Below, piece after piece: positions 1 to 8,913 of a stretch of 58,006 nt of DNA. The stretch is from Anaerolineae bacterium (GTDB lineage Bacteria; Chloroflexota; Anaerolineae; Aggregatilineales; Phototrophicaceae): positions 1 through 58,006 of the forward strand of contig JAIOHM010000186.1 in assembly GCA_019912965.1 (NCBI GenBank), written 5' to 3'. Position numbers and translations under genes: made by a program. How positions within the stretch are numbered: the first letter of the stretch is position 1; the number at the start of each line of letters is the position of its first letter. Below the pieces are notes generated by a model. It had not been told where the DNA came from. It made no database searches and saw only the letters and a program-made list of their open reading frames with translations.

Positions 1-491
1 GGCAAATGATTGAATCCGCTAGAGAAACAAGCAGCAGCGATCTTGAGGCTGGGAGTCAAGTCATTATTGATGAGCTATCGCAGAAATCCGAGGCAGAGAT
101 CATTGAATTTTACATCATCTACCAGACCCTATTAAATGAAACTTATCTTGCTGATTTATGGAATGCGTGCGTCCTCATCGGCTGTGGGTGTAACGAAAAT
201 GGTTTTTTGAGTTTCCGTAATTGGCTAATGGCTCAGGGAAAGGAAACCTTTTACCAAGCAGTTCATGATCCTGAGGCTTTGGTGTCGATTGTAACGCCGG
301 AAAATCGACTTCAAACAAGATATGAAGGGTTTTCGTACATCGCACTAGTTGCCTACGATAATAAATTCGGATACGAGCTTGAGCATGTTGAACTTCCTGC
401 TCCTGTAGCTTTAGTCGGTGAGCCACTAGAGGAAGAGAAACTTTCAGCAAAGTTCCCTAAACTAGCAGCCAAATTGGGAGATTGTGACTGA
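1..491 (+). CDS. DUF4240 domain protein, 5'-truncated by window edge
   Basis: This is the C-terminal part of a DUF4240-type protein, a family of unknown biochemical function often found near Imm/HEAT-like genes. The frame is already open at the window edge. The residues just before the first ATG (position 6) and after it read QMIESAR, which resembles the FW-x-x-I-E start of the family, so the true start probably lies upstream of the window. Family-like features are an LS/K-x-E-x-I-x-F helix, then LWNACVLIGCGC, GFLSFRNWL and GKETFYQAVHDPEAL. It ends at a TGA at 489-491. Family assignment is from recognised motifs; function is unknown. Confidence 0.7.
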   Translation, partial: QMIESARETSSSDLEAGSQVIIDELSQKSEAEIIEFYIIYQTLLNETYLADLWNACVLIGCGCNENGFLSFRNWLMAQGKETFYQAVHDPEALVSIVTPENRLQTRYEGFSYIALVAYDNKFGYELEHVELPAPVALVGEPLEEEKLSAKFPKLAAKLGDCD

Positions 492-535
492 GCTGACGAT
501 TCAACTATGGGTTGGGTCGCCAGCTAAATTTAGCA

Positions 536-842
536 TCAAGCTACTGGGGATTCGGACTGGGCTTCGTCAACGGTGATGGGCTGTTGGGGGTGGATGCGGT
601 TGACGGATTCGACTGTGCCGTAGTCGCCGCCAGAGGCTAAAGCCATCTGGCTAGGGAAAATCAAGCCCACTGAAAGGGGCTAGAAAAGATTTCAAGAGGT
701 CGATGATTTGGGCAGGATTGTGATTATGTGGTGGGGTGCGAACTGTAGTAAATCTGCCTCTGAAAAAGATGGGAGTGTAGCCTAATTCGGAGTCTGGGTC
801 GGTCAAATGGGTTTTAGTCTCCAACCACTTTAGCTTGTTCAA
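536..842 (-). other. Possible degraded gene remnant downstream of the HEAT-like gene
   Basis: Two short minus-strand reading frames follow one another here: a 63-codon frame starting at a TTG (651-842) and a 36-codon frame starting at an ATG (536-646). The first begins inside the end of the HEAT-like gene in a shifted frame, and its stop (TAG) is almost immediately followed by the second frame. Their composition looks protein-like (LTDPDSELGYTP; MALASGGDYGTVESV). They could be frameshifted remains of a longer coding sequence, or chance. No family was recognised and there is no clear ribosome-binding site. Confidence 0.2.
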
Positions 843-1890
843 GTTGTTTCCGCAGATTGTCTCGACTGCTCAGATCGGTTTTGTAGGTTATCTCAATCGA
901 AACATTGCTTCCACTTTCCCAAAACAGATCCGCACTCAAGATGGCTTGGATGACCCGGTATTGGTTATGGGTTATTTCTGATAATGAGATGGGGGTGACA
1001 TAATCTTTTCTTCGAAAGTCATAACTCCATAACAGTTCATTCGCAAGGCTGTAGACCATTCTCCGCGAAGTCGCAATTGAGAGGGCGTGTGTCATCAAAT
1101 TGAGCCGACGCGGTTCAGAAAACTGCGCTAAAGCTCTGCAAATATCATACGACGTATTTGCGGCGTTGAGGACAGGGCTATCATATTCCGTGGAGAATTC
1201 TTTCACACACTGCATCAGACCTTCAATGAATTGATCTGGTGTTTCATCATGTCTTATTCGTATGTATGCGATCAAGCTGTGACACCGAATGTAGAAATAC
1301 GGCGACTGAGCCAGAATTTCCAAATCGGACAAAATGTGAGTGATAGTTGCTTTCGTCGCTGATGAATTATGACTGACCAACTCCCCCAGACAATAGATCA
1401 CATTAATCTTTACGTCTTCATCCTGCTCAATTTGGAGCCGCGATCTCAACCGAGCCGCCGATTGGTCTGCATGGAGTACAAATCGAGACAAGATGTGGGC
1501 AGCAAAAAGACGATTTATGAGGTTAGCATCATTAAGAAATCGACTGATTTTGTCCTGTGCTTGAAGCATTATTTCGTAAACTTGTGAATACAGCTTGGAT
1601 AAGTTCGGGTTTTGAAAGCGAATCACATAGAGCAGCTCAAGCACCCATTCTTTATCGTTTACAGCCGGATCGTCCAGCAGGTAAAGCAATACAGGCAGCG
1701 TTGCGATGGTGGTTTCATAAATTCCTGATTGATGGGCGATATGATTGCTTAATGTGTCAATGGTATTTCGCCGTGTCGTGTAATCCAGCGATTGAAGCAT
1801 CAGGCGAAGCAACCGGGGAATTTCATTTGCCCATCGAGGAGGTTGAATTTGCTGCCAGTTCACGCTGTTTATTTGATCTTCGGCTGACAT
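814..1890 (-). CDS. HEAT-like repeat protein of unknown function
   Basis: A 358-residue, all-helical protein without signal peptide or membrane segment. Helix pairs of HEAT/ARM type occur through the first ~250 residues (for example RNTIDTLSNHI, LPVLLYLLDDPAV, VKINVIYCLGEL, YIRCHSLIAYI). Similar proteins are common in contact-dependent toxin/immunity neighbourhoods and as scaffold proteins, but nothing here fixes a role. The DUF4240 gene just to the left is of the same accessory type. The start is the ATG at 1890. A shifted-frame continuation past the stop at 814 suggests a possible frameshift at the 3' end. It is transcribed divergently from the response-regulator mosaic at 2010. Confidence 0.55.
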   Translation of the reverse strand: MSAEDQINSVNWQQIQPPRWANEIPRLLRLMLQSLDYTTRRNTIDTLSNHIAHQSGIYETTIATLPVLLYLLDDPAVNDKEWVLELLYVIRFQNPNLSKLYSQVYEIMLQAQDKISRFLNDANLINRLFAAHILSRFVLHADQSAARLRSRLQIEQDEDVKINVIYCLGELVSHNSSATKATITHILSDLEILAQSPYFYIRCHSLIAYIRIRHDETPDQFIEGLMQCVKEFSTEYDSPVLNAANTSYDICRALAQFSEPRRLNLMTHALSIATSRRMVYSLANELLWSYDFRRKDYVTPISLSEITHNQYRVIQAILSADLFWESGSNVSIEITYKTDLSSRDNLRKQLEQAKVVGD

Positions 1891-2009
1891 TTTGGGGAAC
1901 TTCTATCAATATTGGAAGAAAAGGGAAAAACCCCTTCCTTACAAGCAAATAATATGGTTAAACTTTCGCTCAAATTGACTAGAAAATCAGTCGGCTATAG
2001 AATGGCCTT

Positions 2010-5000
2010 ATGGCGACACGAGTACTCATCATCAACCGACAGTTGGTCTTCGCGGTTACGATCAAGCAGGCGCTTGAGCAAACCGGGCGTTTTGACGTTC
2101 ATCTTTTCACAACCGCAGACGCAGCGTTTGAATTTCTGCGCGATCATCCCCAAGATGTGGCTGTGGTGGATTATATGCTGCCGGGGCGTTCCGGGGCAAA
2201 GGTGGTGCAGCAACTCCGGGCGCTGCAAGGTGATCTGGCAATCATCATCAGTCCACGCCAACCGGAGGGCGATGTTCGGCATCTGAACGTGCAGGGCATG
2301 ATTGATATGCCTTTCGCGGCGCGGGATGTGATTCCGCTGATTGAACAGGCACTTGATCCGCAGTCTACACCGCCCGCTCAAACACGCCATTTTGACGAAG
2401 ACCCTTTGCCAACGGCGGGACAAAGCTCAACCAAAGTTTTGGGCGAGGAAGAACAGTTCCGGGAACGACAACGGGGCGCGACGCAACTTTTCGATGCGCC
2501 ACCGGATGAGCCGGAAAATCGCCCGCAAACCCGGATTCTGGATGAGCAACCCGCGCCGCCGACTTTCGGTCAGACGCGGGATTTGAGCGACGATGATTAT
2601 CCGCCGCCCGTTGTTGATGTACCAGCAACACGGAAGCTGGATGAAGACGCGCTGGCGAACTGGAATCCAGCACCGACACGCAACCCAGCAGACATACCGC
2701 CTGACCCGGCACAATACCGGACAAAACGCCTAGATGATTCACAGCCAACCGCGCCACCAGAGTTTTCCAATCTGGACGCGGTGTTAAAGAGCTTTGGGTT
2801 CGATCCGCCGATTGCGGAAGGCGATACCCCTTCGGTTCCGATGAAAGATTCGGACGCGCTGCGGCAATTTTTGGCAACAGCCAGCAACGCGACAGATGGT
2901 GAAGCATTCGACGATGTGCTGGACTCGATTGACCCGGACGATATTGATAACGAACCGCGCGGCCAACGCAGCAACGATTTCGAGGGGCTGGTCAATTCGA
3001 TGCGGCGGGATGCGCCACACCAACCCTTGCCTGACCGTCAACAGCAATTGATGGATTTTATCCTCAGCACCGGGATGGACTCGGTTCTGCAGGAGATTGA
3101 AAAGACAAAAGTCGGGACGCCGCCGCTTCCGCCAGAACTGCCGGAAGAAAAGCAACCACCCAAGAAGATCAAGAAACGGCGGGAAGCGTTTGAACAATTG
3201 GCGCAGGACGAACCGCCCATGCCGACGCTGGAAGAAAGCGGCACCGTCAGCGATTTGCTGCTGGGGATTAACGATTCAGGTTTCCGGGATGTGCTTTCGA
3301 TGCTGCGGGGCGATGAAGTCGAACCCAGAGAGGTACGACCTCAACGGACATCGGCTGTACGACCGCCGCGCGAGGAATCGTCATCGGTTCGCCCAATGAC
3401 CGGGCGGCACAAGCTGGATGAAGAACAGGAAGACCCAGCACAACTGCGGTCGGCCATTCGTCCCATTCAAAAAGCGCCGCCGAAACCGGACAAACTGCCT
3501 GATGAAGCCCTCAAACGCGATTTCGAATTCGAGTTCGATGCGCCAAACGAAGAAGCGACGGTCGCACAGGTGGTACTACGGGCGACGATGGATGACGCAG
3601 ATTTGCCGGATGGATTTTCGCTCAACCGACTCATGCACGATATTGAAGATCGGCTTTCGGAGCATAAGCTAAATATCCGTCCGCTGCCGTCATGGAATAT
3701 GGATACAACCCAGTTCCGAGCCATTTCCGACCGCGCAAGCATCGCCGAGCCTTCGTTTTTACCAGAGGAATTACCACCGGGAGAAACATTTTCACCCGCA
3801 GCGGTTGAACTACCACCGCTGCCAGCCAGTGAACCTGAAAGCTATACAGGACGGACAACACGCGCATCACAGGCGGAGCGTAATCGGCTTGATACTTTGC
3901 CCGAAGATGCCGACACGATGTTCGATTTGAACGCTCCTGAAGAGACCTCCCCTTCCAAGCCAGTTGTGGTGGATTTCATTCCAGACCCGGATATAGACGA
4001 ACCGGATGTGATTGAAGATACGACACCGGGCGCGGCTATTGCTGATTTATGGGACAATCCGCCAGCAGAACAAACTGTGCGCCACAATCCGATTGAGAAC
4101 CTGTGGGATGAACCCTTGAGTTCAGCCGTTGAGGAAGAAGAGGCGGGATTCGAAGACCACGCTTTTGAAGATGAAGTCGTATATGAGGATGAGGTTGTAT
4201 ACGAGGACGAAGTCGTCCCGGAAGCTATTGACCACATCTACATTGATCTGGATGAAGCTCCCCTTCAGGATGAACAACCCGCTTTCATCGCGGAAATGCT
4301 GAATGATACGCCGGGTGAATTTGAAGAACCACCGCCCATGATGGATGTGGATGATGCAGTAGTTGAAGCGCCGCCCCAATTGGCCGAATCTGTTCTTGAT
4401 GGCGAAGAGTCCTATCTGGCGCAGTTGGCACTGAATTTGACACAGGTTTCGCTGGAACTGAGCGCGGAAGGCACACTACTCACGCGAGACGGCGAGATTG
4501 TGGCGTATGCGGGACATCTTTCGCAGGCGGATACCTCCGAGCTACGACAAATTATTCAGGATGATTGGGAGTCTACGGCAAACGGTGCGCGGGTGCGATT
4601 TATCACCCTGCCAAGCAGCAATAAAGATTACATGCTGTATTCGATCCGCACCGAGGATGGCCTGACGCTTTCGATGATTTTTGCCGGGACAACGCCGCTG
4701 CGAGTCATCCGCAAGCAGGCACAGCGGTTGGTTGAGGCGTTACAAAATGTACCGGAAGCCGAAGCACCACCCCCGCAACCAGAAGCGGCACAATCTAATG
4801 CACTGGTTCCGGTTGACGCCGGCCCACTGAATCCTTTCGCCTATGTGTGGTCAGTACGTGATCCCGATTCTCCATTAAACGAAGCTGTTGCTCAGGCTAT
4901 CCACATTGGATTGACAACTCAATTGCAGGAAATGCGCTGGCAAATTCATGATTTACAGGTACGCGAGGAATTTGTGTATTTGCTGGCAGAAGTGCCCGGT

Positions 5001-5183
5001 GAAACCCCTTCTAACGAACTGATGCGCGATCTGAAACAGCGGTCAGCCACGATTGCACATGCACAAGACCCTGATCTCGTGCCGCAACTCTTGTGGGCGG
5101 ATAGCTATCTTGTCCTCGCACCGGGACGTTCGCTTGAGCCAGATGAAATTATGGAGTACATCCACTTCCAGCGTATGGCATAA
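2010..5183 (+). CDS. Receiver-like / disordered / Roadblock-like / IS200-TnpA-like mosaic protein
   Basis: A 1057-residue cytoplasmic mosaic. Residues 3-115 fold as a response-regulator receiver. The phospho-acceptor position is kept (D54 in VVDYMLPG), but the acidic pair is replaced by N9-R10 and the conserved Lys by M100, so phosphorylation is doubtful. Residues 125-243 hold eight copies of a T-[RKQ]-x-[LF]-D-[DE]-like motif at 15-18 residue spacing. A long acidic, Pro-rich low-complexity region follows. Around 810-920 is a Roadblock/LC7-like domain (GTLLTRDGEIVAYAG). The last ~120 residues resemble the IS200/IS605 Y1 transposase: IHDLQVREEFVYLLAEVP, a DLKQRSATIA helix, LLWADSYLVLAPG and a terminal YIHFQ. 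The HUH metal-binding histidines are F and Y here, while the Y-x-x-x-Q tyrosine remains. This reads as a domesticated, non-transposing module. Confidence 0.7.
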   Translation: MATRVLIINRQLVFAVTIKQALEQTGRFDVHLFTTADAAFEFLRDHPQDVAVVDYMLPGRSGAKVVQQLRALQGDLAIIISPRQPEGDVRHLNVQGMIDMPFAARDVIPLIEQALDPQSTPPAQTRHFDEDPLPTAGQSSTKVLGEEEQFRERQRGATQLFDAPPDEPENRPQTRILDEQPAPPTFGQTRDLSDDDYPPPVVDVPATRKLDEDALANWNPAPTRNPADIPPDPAQYRTKRLDDSQPTAPPEFSNLDAVLKSFGFDPPIAEGDTPSVPMKDSDALRQFLATASNATDGEAFDDVLDSIDPDDIDNEPRGQRSNDFEGLVNSMRRDAPHQPLPDRQQQLMDFILSTGMDSVLQEIEKTKVGTPPLPPELPEEKQPPKKIKKRREAFEQLAQDEPPMPTLEESGTVSDLLLGINDSGFRDVLSMLRGDEVEPREVRPQRTSAVRPPREESSSVRPMTGRHKLDEEQEDPAQLRSAIRPIQKAPPKPDKLPDEALKRDFEFEFDAPNEEATVAQVVLRATMDDADLPDGFSLNRLMHDIEDRLSEHKLNIRPLPSWNMDTTQFRAISDRASIAEPSFLPEELPPGETFSPAAVELPPLPASEPESYTGRTTRASQAERNRLDTLPEDADTMFDLNAPEETSPSKPVVVDFIPDPDIDEPDVIEDTTPGAAIADLWDNPPAEQTVRHNPIENLWDEPLSSAVEEEEAGFEDHAFEDEVVYEDEVVYEDEVVPEAIDHIYIDLDEAPLQDEQPAFIAEMLNDTPGEFEEPPPMMDVDDAVVEAPPQLAESVLDGEESYLAQLALNLTQVSLELSAEGTLLTRDGEIVAYAGHLSQADTSELRQIIQDDWESTANGARVRFITLPSSNKDYMLYSIRTEDGLTLSMIFAGTTPLRVIRKQAQRLVEALQNVPEAEAPPPQPEAAQSNALVPVDAGPLNPFAYVWSVRDPDSPLNEAVAQAIHIGLTTQLQEMRWQIHDLQVREEFVYLLAEVPGETPSNELMRDLKQRSATIAHAQDPDLVPQLLWADSYLVLAPGRSLEPDEIMEYIHFQRMA

Positions 5184-5209
5184 GCACACATCTTAATCGA
5201 TTTTTTGGT

Positions 5210-5241
5210 GAGGCGAACAAACAGGGTTCGCCTCTGCTGTT
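5210..5241 (+). terminator. Intrinsic terminator
   Basis: A perfect 9-bp stem (GAGGCGAAC at 5210-5218 with GTTCGCCTC at 5226-5234, 7-nt loop) is followed by TGCTGTTTTATTT. It sits 27 bp after the stop of the mosaic protein gene and insulates polA. Confidence 0.75.
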
Positions 5242-5260
5242 TTATTTGGCGGATAGCGGT

Positions 5261-5266
5261 TATAAT
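5261..5266 (+). promoter_or_regulatory. Likely polA promoter -10 box
   Basis: TATAAT lies 36 bp before the polA ATG and directly after the terminator hairpin. No convincing -35 hexamer is visible at the expected distance. Confidence 0.45.
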
Positions 5267-5301
5267 CTAGCCCAAATGTTCACAGATTGAAGGGAGTTAT
5301 T

Positions 5302-8058
5302 ATGGGGTCACGTCCACTCTTTTATATTATCGACGGTCATGCAGTGGCATACCGACAATTCTTTGCACTCCAAGTGAAAGCCTTCAGCACCCGTGCAGGC
5401 GAACCGACCAATGCTACCTTCGGGTTCGCCCGGACGTTGATGGATATATTGCAAAAAGACAGGCCGGACTATATCGCGGTGAGCTTTGATCGCGGTTTGA
5501 GTGGACGCGAAGACCTGTATCCCGATTACAAAGGCACACGGGAGAAGATGCCGCCGGAACTGAGCCAGCAGTTGACACGGATTGCGGAACTGGTGGAAGT
5601 ATTTAACATGCCGATACTGGCACTGGATGGCTACGAAGCGGATGATGTGATAGGGAGCGTGGTGGGGCAAGCCGAAGCACAAGGCGCAAACGTGCGGATT
5701 GTGACAGGCGACCGCGACATTTTGCAACTACTCACTGAACACATCAAGGTTCAGCTCCCCAAAAAGGGTGAGGCGGATGTGGTTTATGATATGGCAATGT
5801 TCCGCGAGATATACGGACTCGAACCCTGGCAATTGGTGGAACTGAAGGCCTTGATGGGCGACTCATCCGACAATATTCCGGGGGTAAAGGGCATTGGCGA
5901 AAAAACGGCGACCACCCTGCTCCAGCAGTACACGACGATTGACGGCATCTATGAACATATCGACGACATCAAAGGGGCAAACCAGCAGAAACTTATCGCC
6001 GGACGCGATCTGGCTTATCTAAGCCGGACGCTGGCAACTATTCAACGGGATGTGCCTGTTACGCTCAATTTAGAGGCGTGCGTCGCACATGATTATGATG
6101 TGCAAAAAGTGGATGATCTGTTCGGCGTGCTGGAATTTCGGCAACTGCGCGACCGTCTGCCACGCGCCACCGGGCAGCTTTCGCTATTCGACATGAATAC
6201 CGTAAGCGACGCGCCCGCAAAAACTGAAGATGCACCCCCGGTCGCAGAAACTATTATTGTGCAGACCGAGGACGCATTGGCGGCGATGGTGGCACAGTTG
6301 AACGCGGCACAGGGAATCGCATTCGATACTGAAACCACTGGCACTGACCAGATGGCGGCGGCACTGGTGGGTATTTCGCTGGCGACAGACGGCGAAACGG
6401 GCTTTTACATTCCGGTCGGACATCAAGCAGGTGAACAACTGCCGTTAAAAACAGTGATTGATGCCCTCCGCCCTCCGCTGACCAATCCGGCTATTGGCAA
6501 ATACGGGCACAACGCGGCCTATGATATGGTGATGCTGCAACGTTATGGGCTGGATATTACGCCTGTGACATTCGATACGATGGTGGCGGAATGGCTTCGC
6601 GCCCCGGACAGCAAGTTTCTGGGGTTAAAGAACCTAGCGCGGCAAGAACTTAATATTCACATGACCGAAATCAGCGAACTCATCGGCAAGGGCAAGAAGC
6701 AAATTACGATGGATAATGTGCCGATTGAAAAGGCTGCTCCGTATGCGGCAGCAGATGCCGCCACCACCTTTCGGCTGGTGGAAAACCTGCACAGCCAACT
6801 GGCCGAACAGAATTTGATACCGCTTTACGAGACATTGGAAATGCCGTTGATCCCGGTTATTACCATGATGGAGCGGGCGGGAGTGGTGCTGGATCGGTCT
6901 TACTTGAACGATTTGAGTGAGAGGCTTGGCAAAACGCTGGCAGGGCTAGAGCAAGAAATTTATGCCCTTAGCGGATACGGGACATTTAATATCAACAGCC
7001 CGAAACAGTTGAATGATGTGTTGTTCGGCAAGCTGGGTCTTTCAGTAGAAGGATTGAAAAAGACGACACATGGTTATTCGACAGATGCAGCAGTGTTGGA
7101 AAGCCTGAAGGGGCAGCATCCAGTTATTGAGCGTTTGCTGGAATACCGGGAAGTGACCAAACTGAAGGGTACTTATGTGGATGCGCTGCCCGAATTGATT
7201 AACGAACAGACGGGCAGATTGCACACGAGTTATAACCAGACCGGAACCAGTACAGGGCGCATCAGCAGCAGTGATCCAAACTTGCAGAATATCCCGATTC
7301 GTACCGAATTAGGGCGGGAAGTGCGACGAGCGTTCGTCGCTTCAGCAGGCATGAAACTGCTTTCGGTGGATTACAGTCAGGTGGAACTCCGCATTCTGGC
7401 ACACATCAGCCAAGACAGGACGCTGCTGGAAGCATTCGCGCAAGGATTGGACATTCACGCAGCAACGGCGGCAGCGGTGTATGGCATCCCGGTAAACGCG
7501 ATTACCAAAGAACAGCGCAGTTTCGCCAAACGGGTGAACTTTGGCCTGATTTACGGGATGGGTGCTTACCGATTGGCGCGGGACAGTGAGTTGACGCTTG
7601 CGGAAGCGCGGGCATTTATCAAGACCTATTTCGACCGTTTGCCGGGGGTTGAAAAGTATCTGGAAGAAACCAAGCAGCAAGCACGACTTGGGCCGATCCA
7701 AACGCTGTTCGGGCGGCAGCGCAGTTTCCCGGTGCTACTCAATGCCAGTTCAGGTGGCAATCAGGTAGCAATTCAGGCAGAGGAACGGGTGGCGATCAAT
7801 ATGCCGATTCAGGGGACAGCAGCGGACATTATGAAACGGGCGATGATCAACCTCTACCAAGCACTGAAGGCCAGCAAACTGCAAGGCCAGATGATTTTGC
7901 AGGTACATGATGAACTGGTGCTGGAAGTACCGGAAGCGGAAGTGCCGCAAACACGCGATCTGGTGGTGCGGGTGATGGAAGGTGCTTATCAACTGGATGC
8001 ACCTTTAAAGGCGAATGCTCAAGTGGGCGATAACTGGCGGGATATGACGAGTATTTAA
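5302..8058 (+). CDS. polA: DNA polymerase I
   Basis: Replicative-repair DNA polymerase I (918 residues), which removes primers and fills gaps. All three domains are present: a 5' nuclease (about 1-290; YPDYKGTRE, DGYEADDVIG, VTGDRD), a 3'-5' exonuclease (about 320-500) and a family A polymerase (about 530-918; SVDYSQVELRILAHIS, KRVNFGLIYGMG, QVHDELVLE). Proofreading looks intact, with D-x-E in FDTETTG, the HNAAYDM ExoII motif and YAAADAATT ExoIII, unlike many Firmicute enzymes. The frame is open back to a TTG at 5287, but ATG 5302 is chosen because AAGGGAG (5290-5296) is a well-placed ribosome-binding site. Confidence 0.97.
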   Translation: MGSRPLFYIIDGHAVAYRQFFALQVKAFSTRAGEPTNATFGFARTLMDILQKDRPDYIAVSFDRGLSGREDLYPDYKGTREKMPPELSQQLTRIAELVEVFNMPILALDGYEADDVIGSVVGQAEAQGANVRIVTGDRDILQLLTEHIKVQLPKKGEADVVYDMAMFREIYGLEPWQLVELKALMGDSSDNIPGVKGIGEKTATTLLQQYTTIDGIYEHIDDIKGANQQKLIAGRDLAYLSRTLATIQRDVPVTLNLEACVAHDYDVQKVDDLFGVLEFRQLRDRLPRATGQLSLFDMNTVSDAPAKTEDAPPVAETIIVQTEDALAAMVAQLNAAQGIAFDTETTGTDQMAAALVGISLATDGETGFYIPVGHQAGEQLPLKTVIDALRPPLTNPAIGKYGHNAAYDMVMLQRYGLDITPVTFDTMVAEWLRAPDSKFLGLKNLARQELNIHMTEISELIGKGKKQITMDNVPIEKAAPYAAADAATTFRLVENLHSQLAEQNLIPLYETLEMPLIPVITMMERAGVVLDRSYLNDLSERLGKTLAGLEQEIYALSGYGTFNINSPKQLNDVLFGKLGLSVEGLKKTTHGYSTDAAVLESLKGQHPVIERLLEYREVTKLKGTYVDALPELINEQTGRLHTSYNQTGTSTGRISSSDPNLQNIPIRTELGREVRRAFVASAGMKLLSVDYSQVELRILAHISQDRTLLEAFAQGLDIHAATAAAVYGIPVNAITKEQRSFAKRVNFGLIYGMGAYRLARDSELTLAEARAFIKTYFDRLPGVEKYLEETKQQARLGPIQTLFGRQRSFPVLLNASSGGNQVAIQAEERVAINMPIQGTAADIMKRAMINLYQALKASKLQGQMILQVHDELVLEVPEAEVPQTRDLVVRVMEGAYQLDAPLKANAQVGDNWRDMTSI

Positions 8059-8061
8059 AAC

Positions 8062-8787
8062 TCAGCGGCAGGTGAGATCAAGGTACTCACGAATGAGCGG
8101 ATGACCAAAACGGCCAATTGACCAAGCAACTAACCAAGCATCCTGATCGGAGTCATTCAGATTATTCATGGTGACGGCAGGTTTCTGATGATGAGCGGGA
8201 AACCCGACCGAATACATCTGGGTAATCTGATTGCCCCTTTCCTGATAGCAAATGGGCGGAAGGGTAGCAGTCATCCGGTAGGTTTCAATGCGGAACAGAT
8301 CGGCTTCGCGGTTGTGTTGCAGATTGCAGCGCAAACGGGCAATGGTCGCGCCTAATTCGCATGACCAAATATCCATTGCTTTGGGGTCAGACTGTTCACC
8401 GATCAGGGTTTGCATCAGGTGCGCTTTAAACCCGTACTCCATGCGAAACTGGCGCGCGATGCGATCCAGAATCTCGTGGCTGATTTTAATCACAGCCTCC
8501 AGCACTTCGTCAGTTGAGTCGCAAACACCAATATAGTAACCTTCAAATCCCGTACCGACCTCGAAAAACGGATTGCGATTTATCCGCACGACTTCCCACG
8601 CACGATAGGGTTGTTCATAACGGCGGCTACGTTCAATAAAATCCATCAAATTAAGATCATTCAGTCGAAGCCAGCCATAGAGATAATCGGCAAAGGGGAC
8701 AGGTGTACGGGTAACGATGTGCCTAGAAGCGGACATGATGACAACCAAACCAACTGATGTGGCAACTCTGACTCCTCTATTTAACAC
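8062..8787 (-). CDS. Hypothetical protein
   Basis: A protein of up to 241 residues that I do not recognise. The first ~17 residues of the longest frame look hydrophobic and atypical; the start is more likely the second Met (8736), giving about 224 residues beginning MSASRHIV. The body is mixed alpha/beta and soluble, with FEGYYIGVCDSTDEVLEAVIKISHEIL and a C-terminal DAWLVAWSIGRFGHPLIREY. No catalytic motif is apparent. It converges on polA, with its stop 3 bp beyond the polA stop, and is divergent from argF. Confidence 0.6.
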   Translation of the reverse strand: MLNRGVRVATSVGLVVIMSASRHIVTRTPVPFADYLYGWLRLNDLNLMDFIERSRRYEQPYRAWEVVRINRNPFFEVGTGFEGYYIGVCDSTDEVLEAVIKISHEILDRIARQFRMEYGFKAHLMQTLIGEQSDPKAMDIWSCELGATIARLRCNLQHNREADLFRIETYRMTATLPPICYQERGNQITQMYSVGFPAHHQKPAVTMNNLNDSDQDAWLVAWSIGRFGHPLIREYLDLTCR

Positions 8788-8913
8788 CTACCCGGTGATA
8801 TCTGAACAGGAAGTATGCCATGTTCAATGGATGTCACATTTCCCCAATTTTTTATCTATGCTATACTCCCTTTAAAGCAGTGCTTCACATCCTAAAATCC
8901 ACTGAAGAGTATC

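Noticed and set aside
6184..8058. Possible loss of polA proofreading as in some bacterial Pol I enzymes
   Set aside because: The D-x-E, ExoII and Y-x-x-x-D elements are all present, so the 3'-5' exonuclease looks functional.
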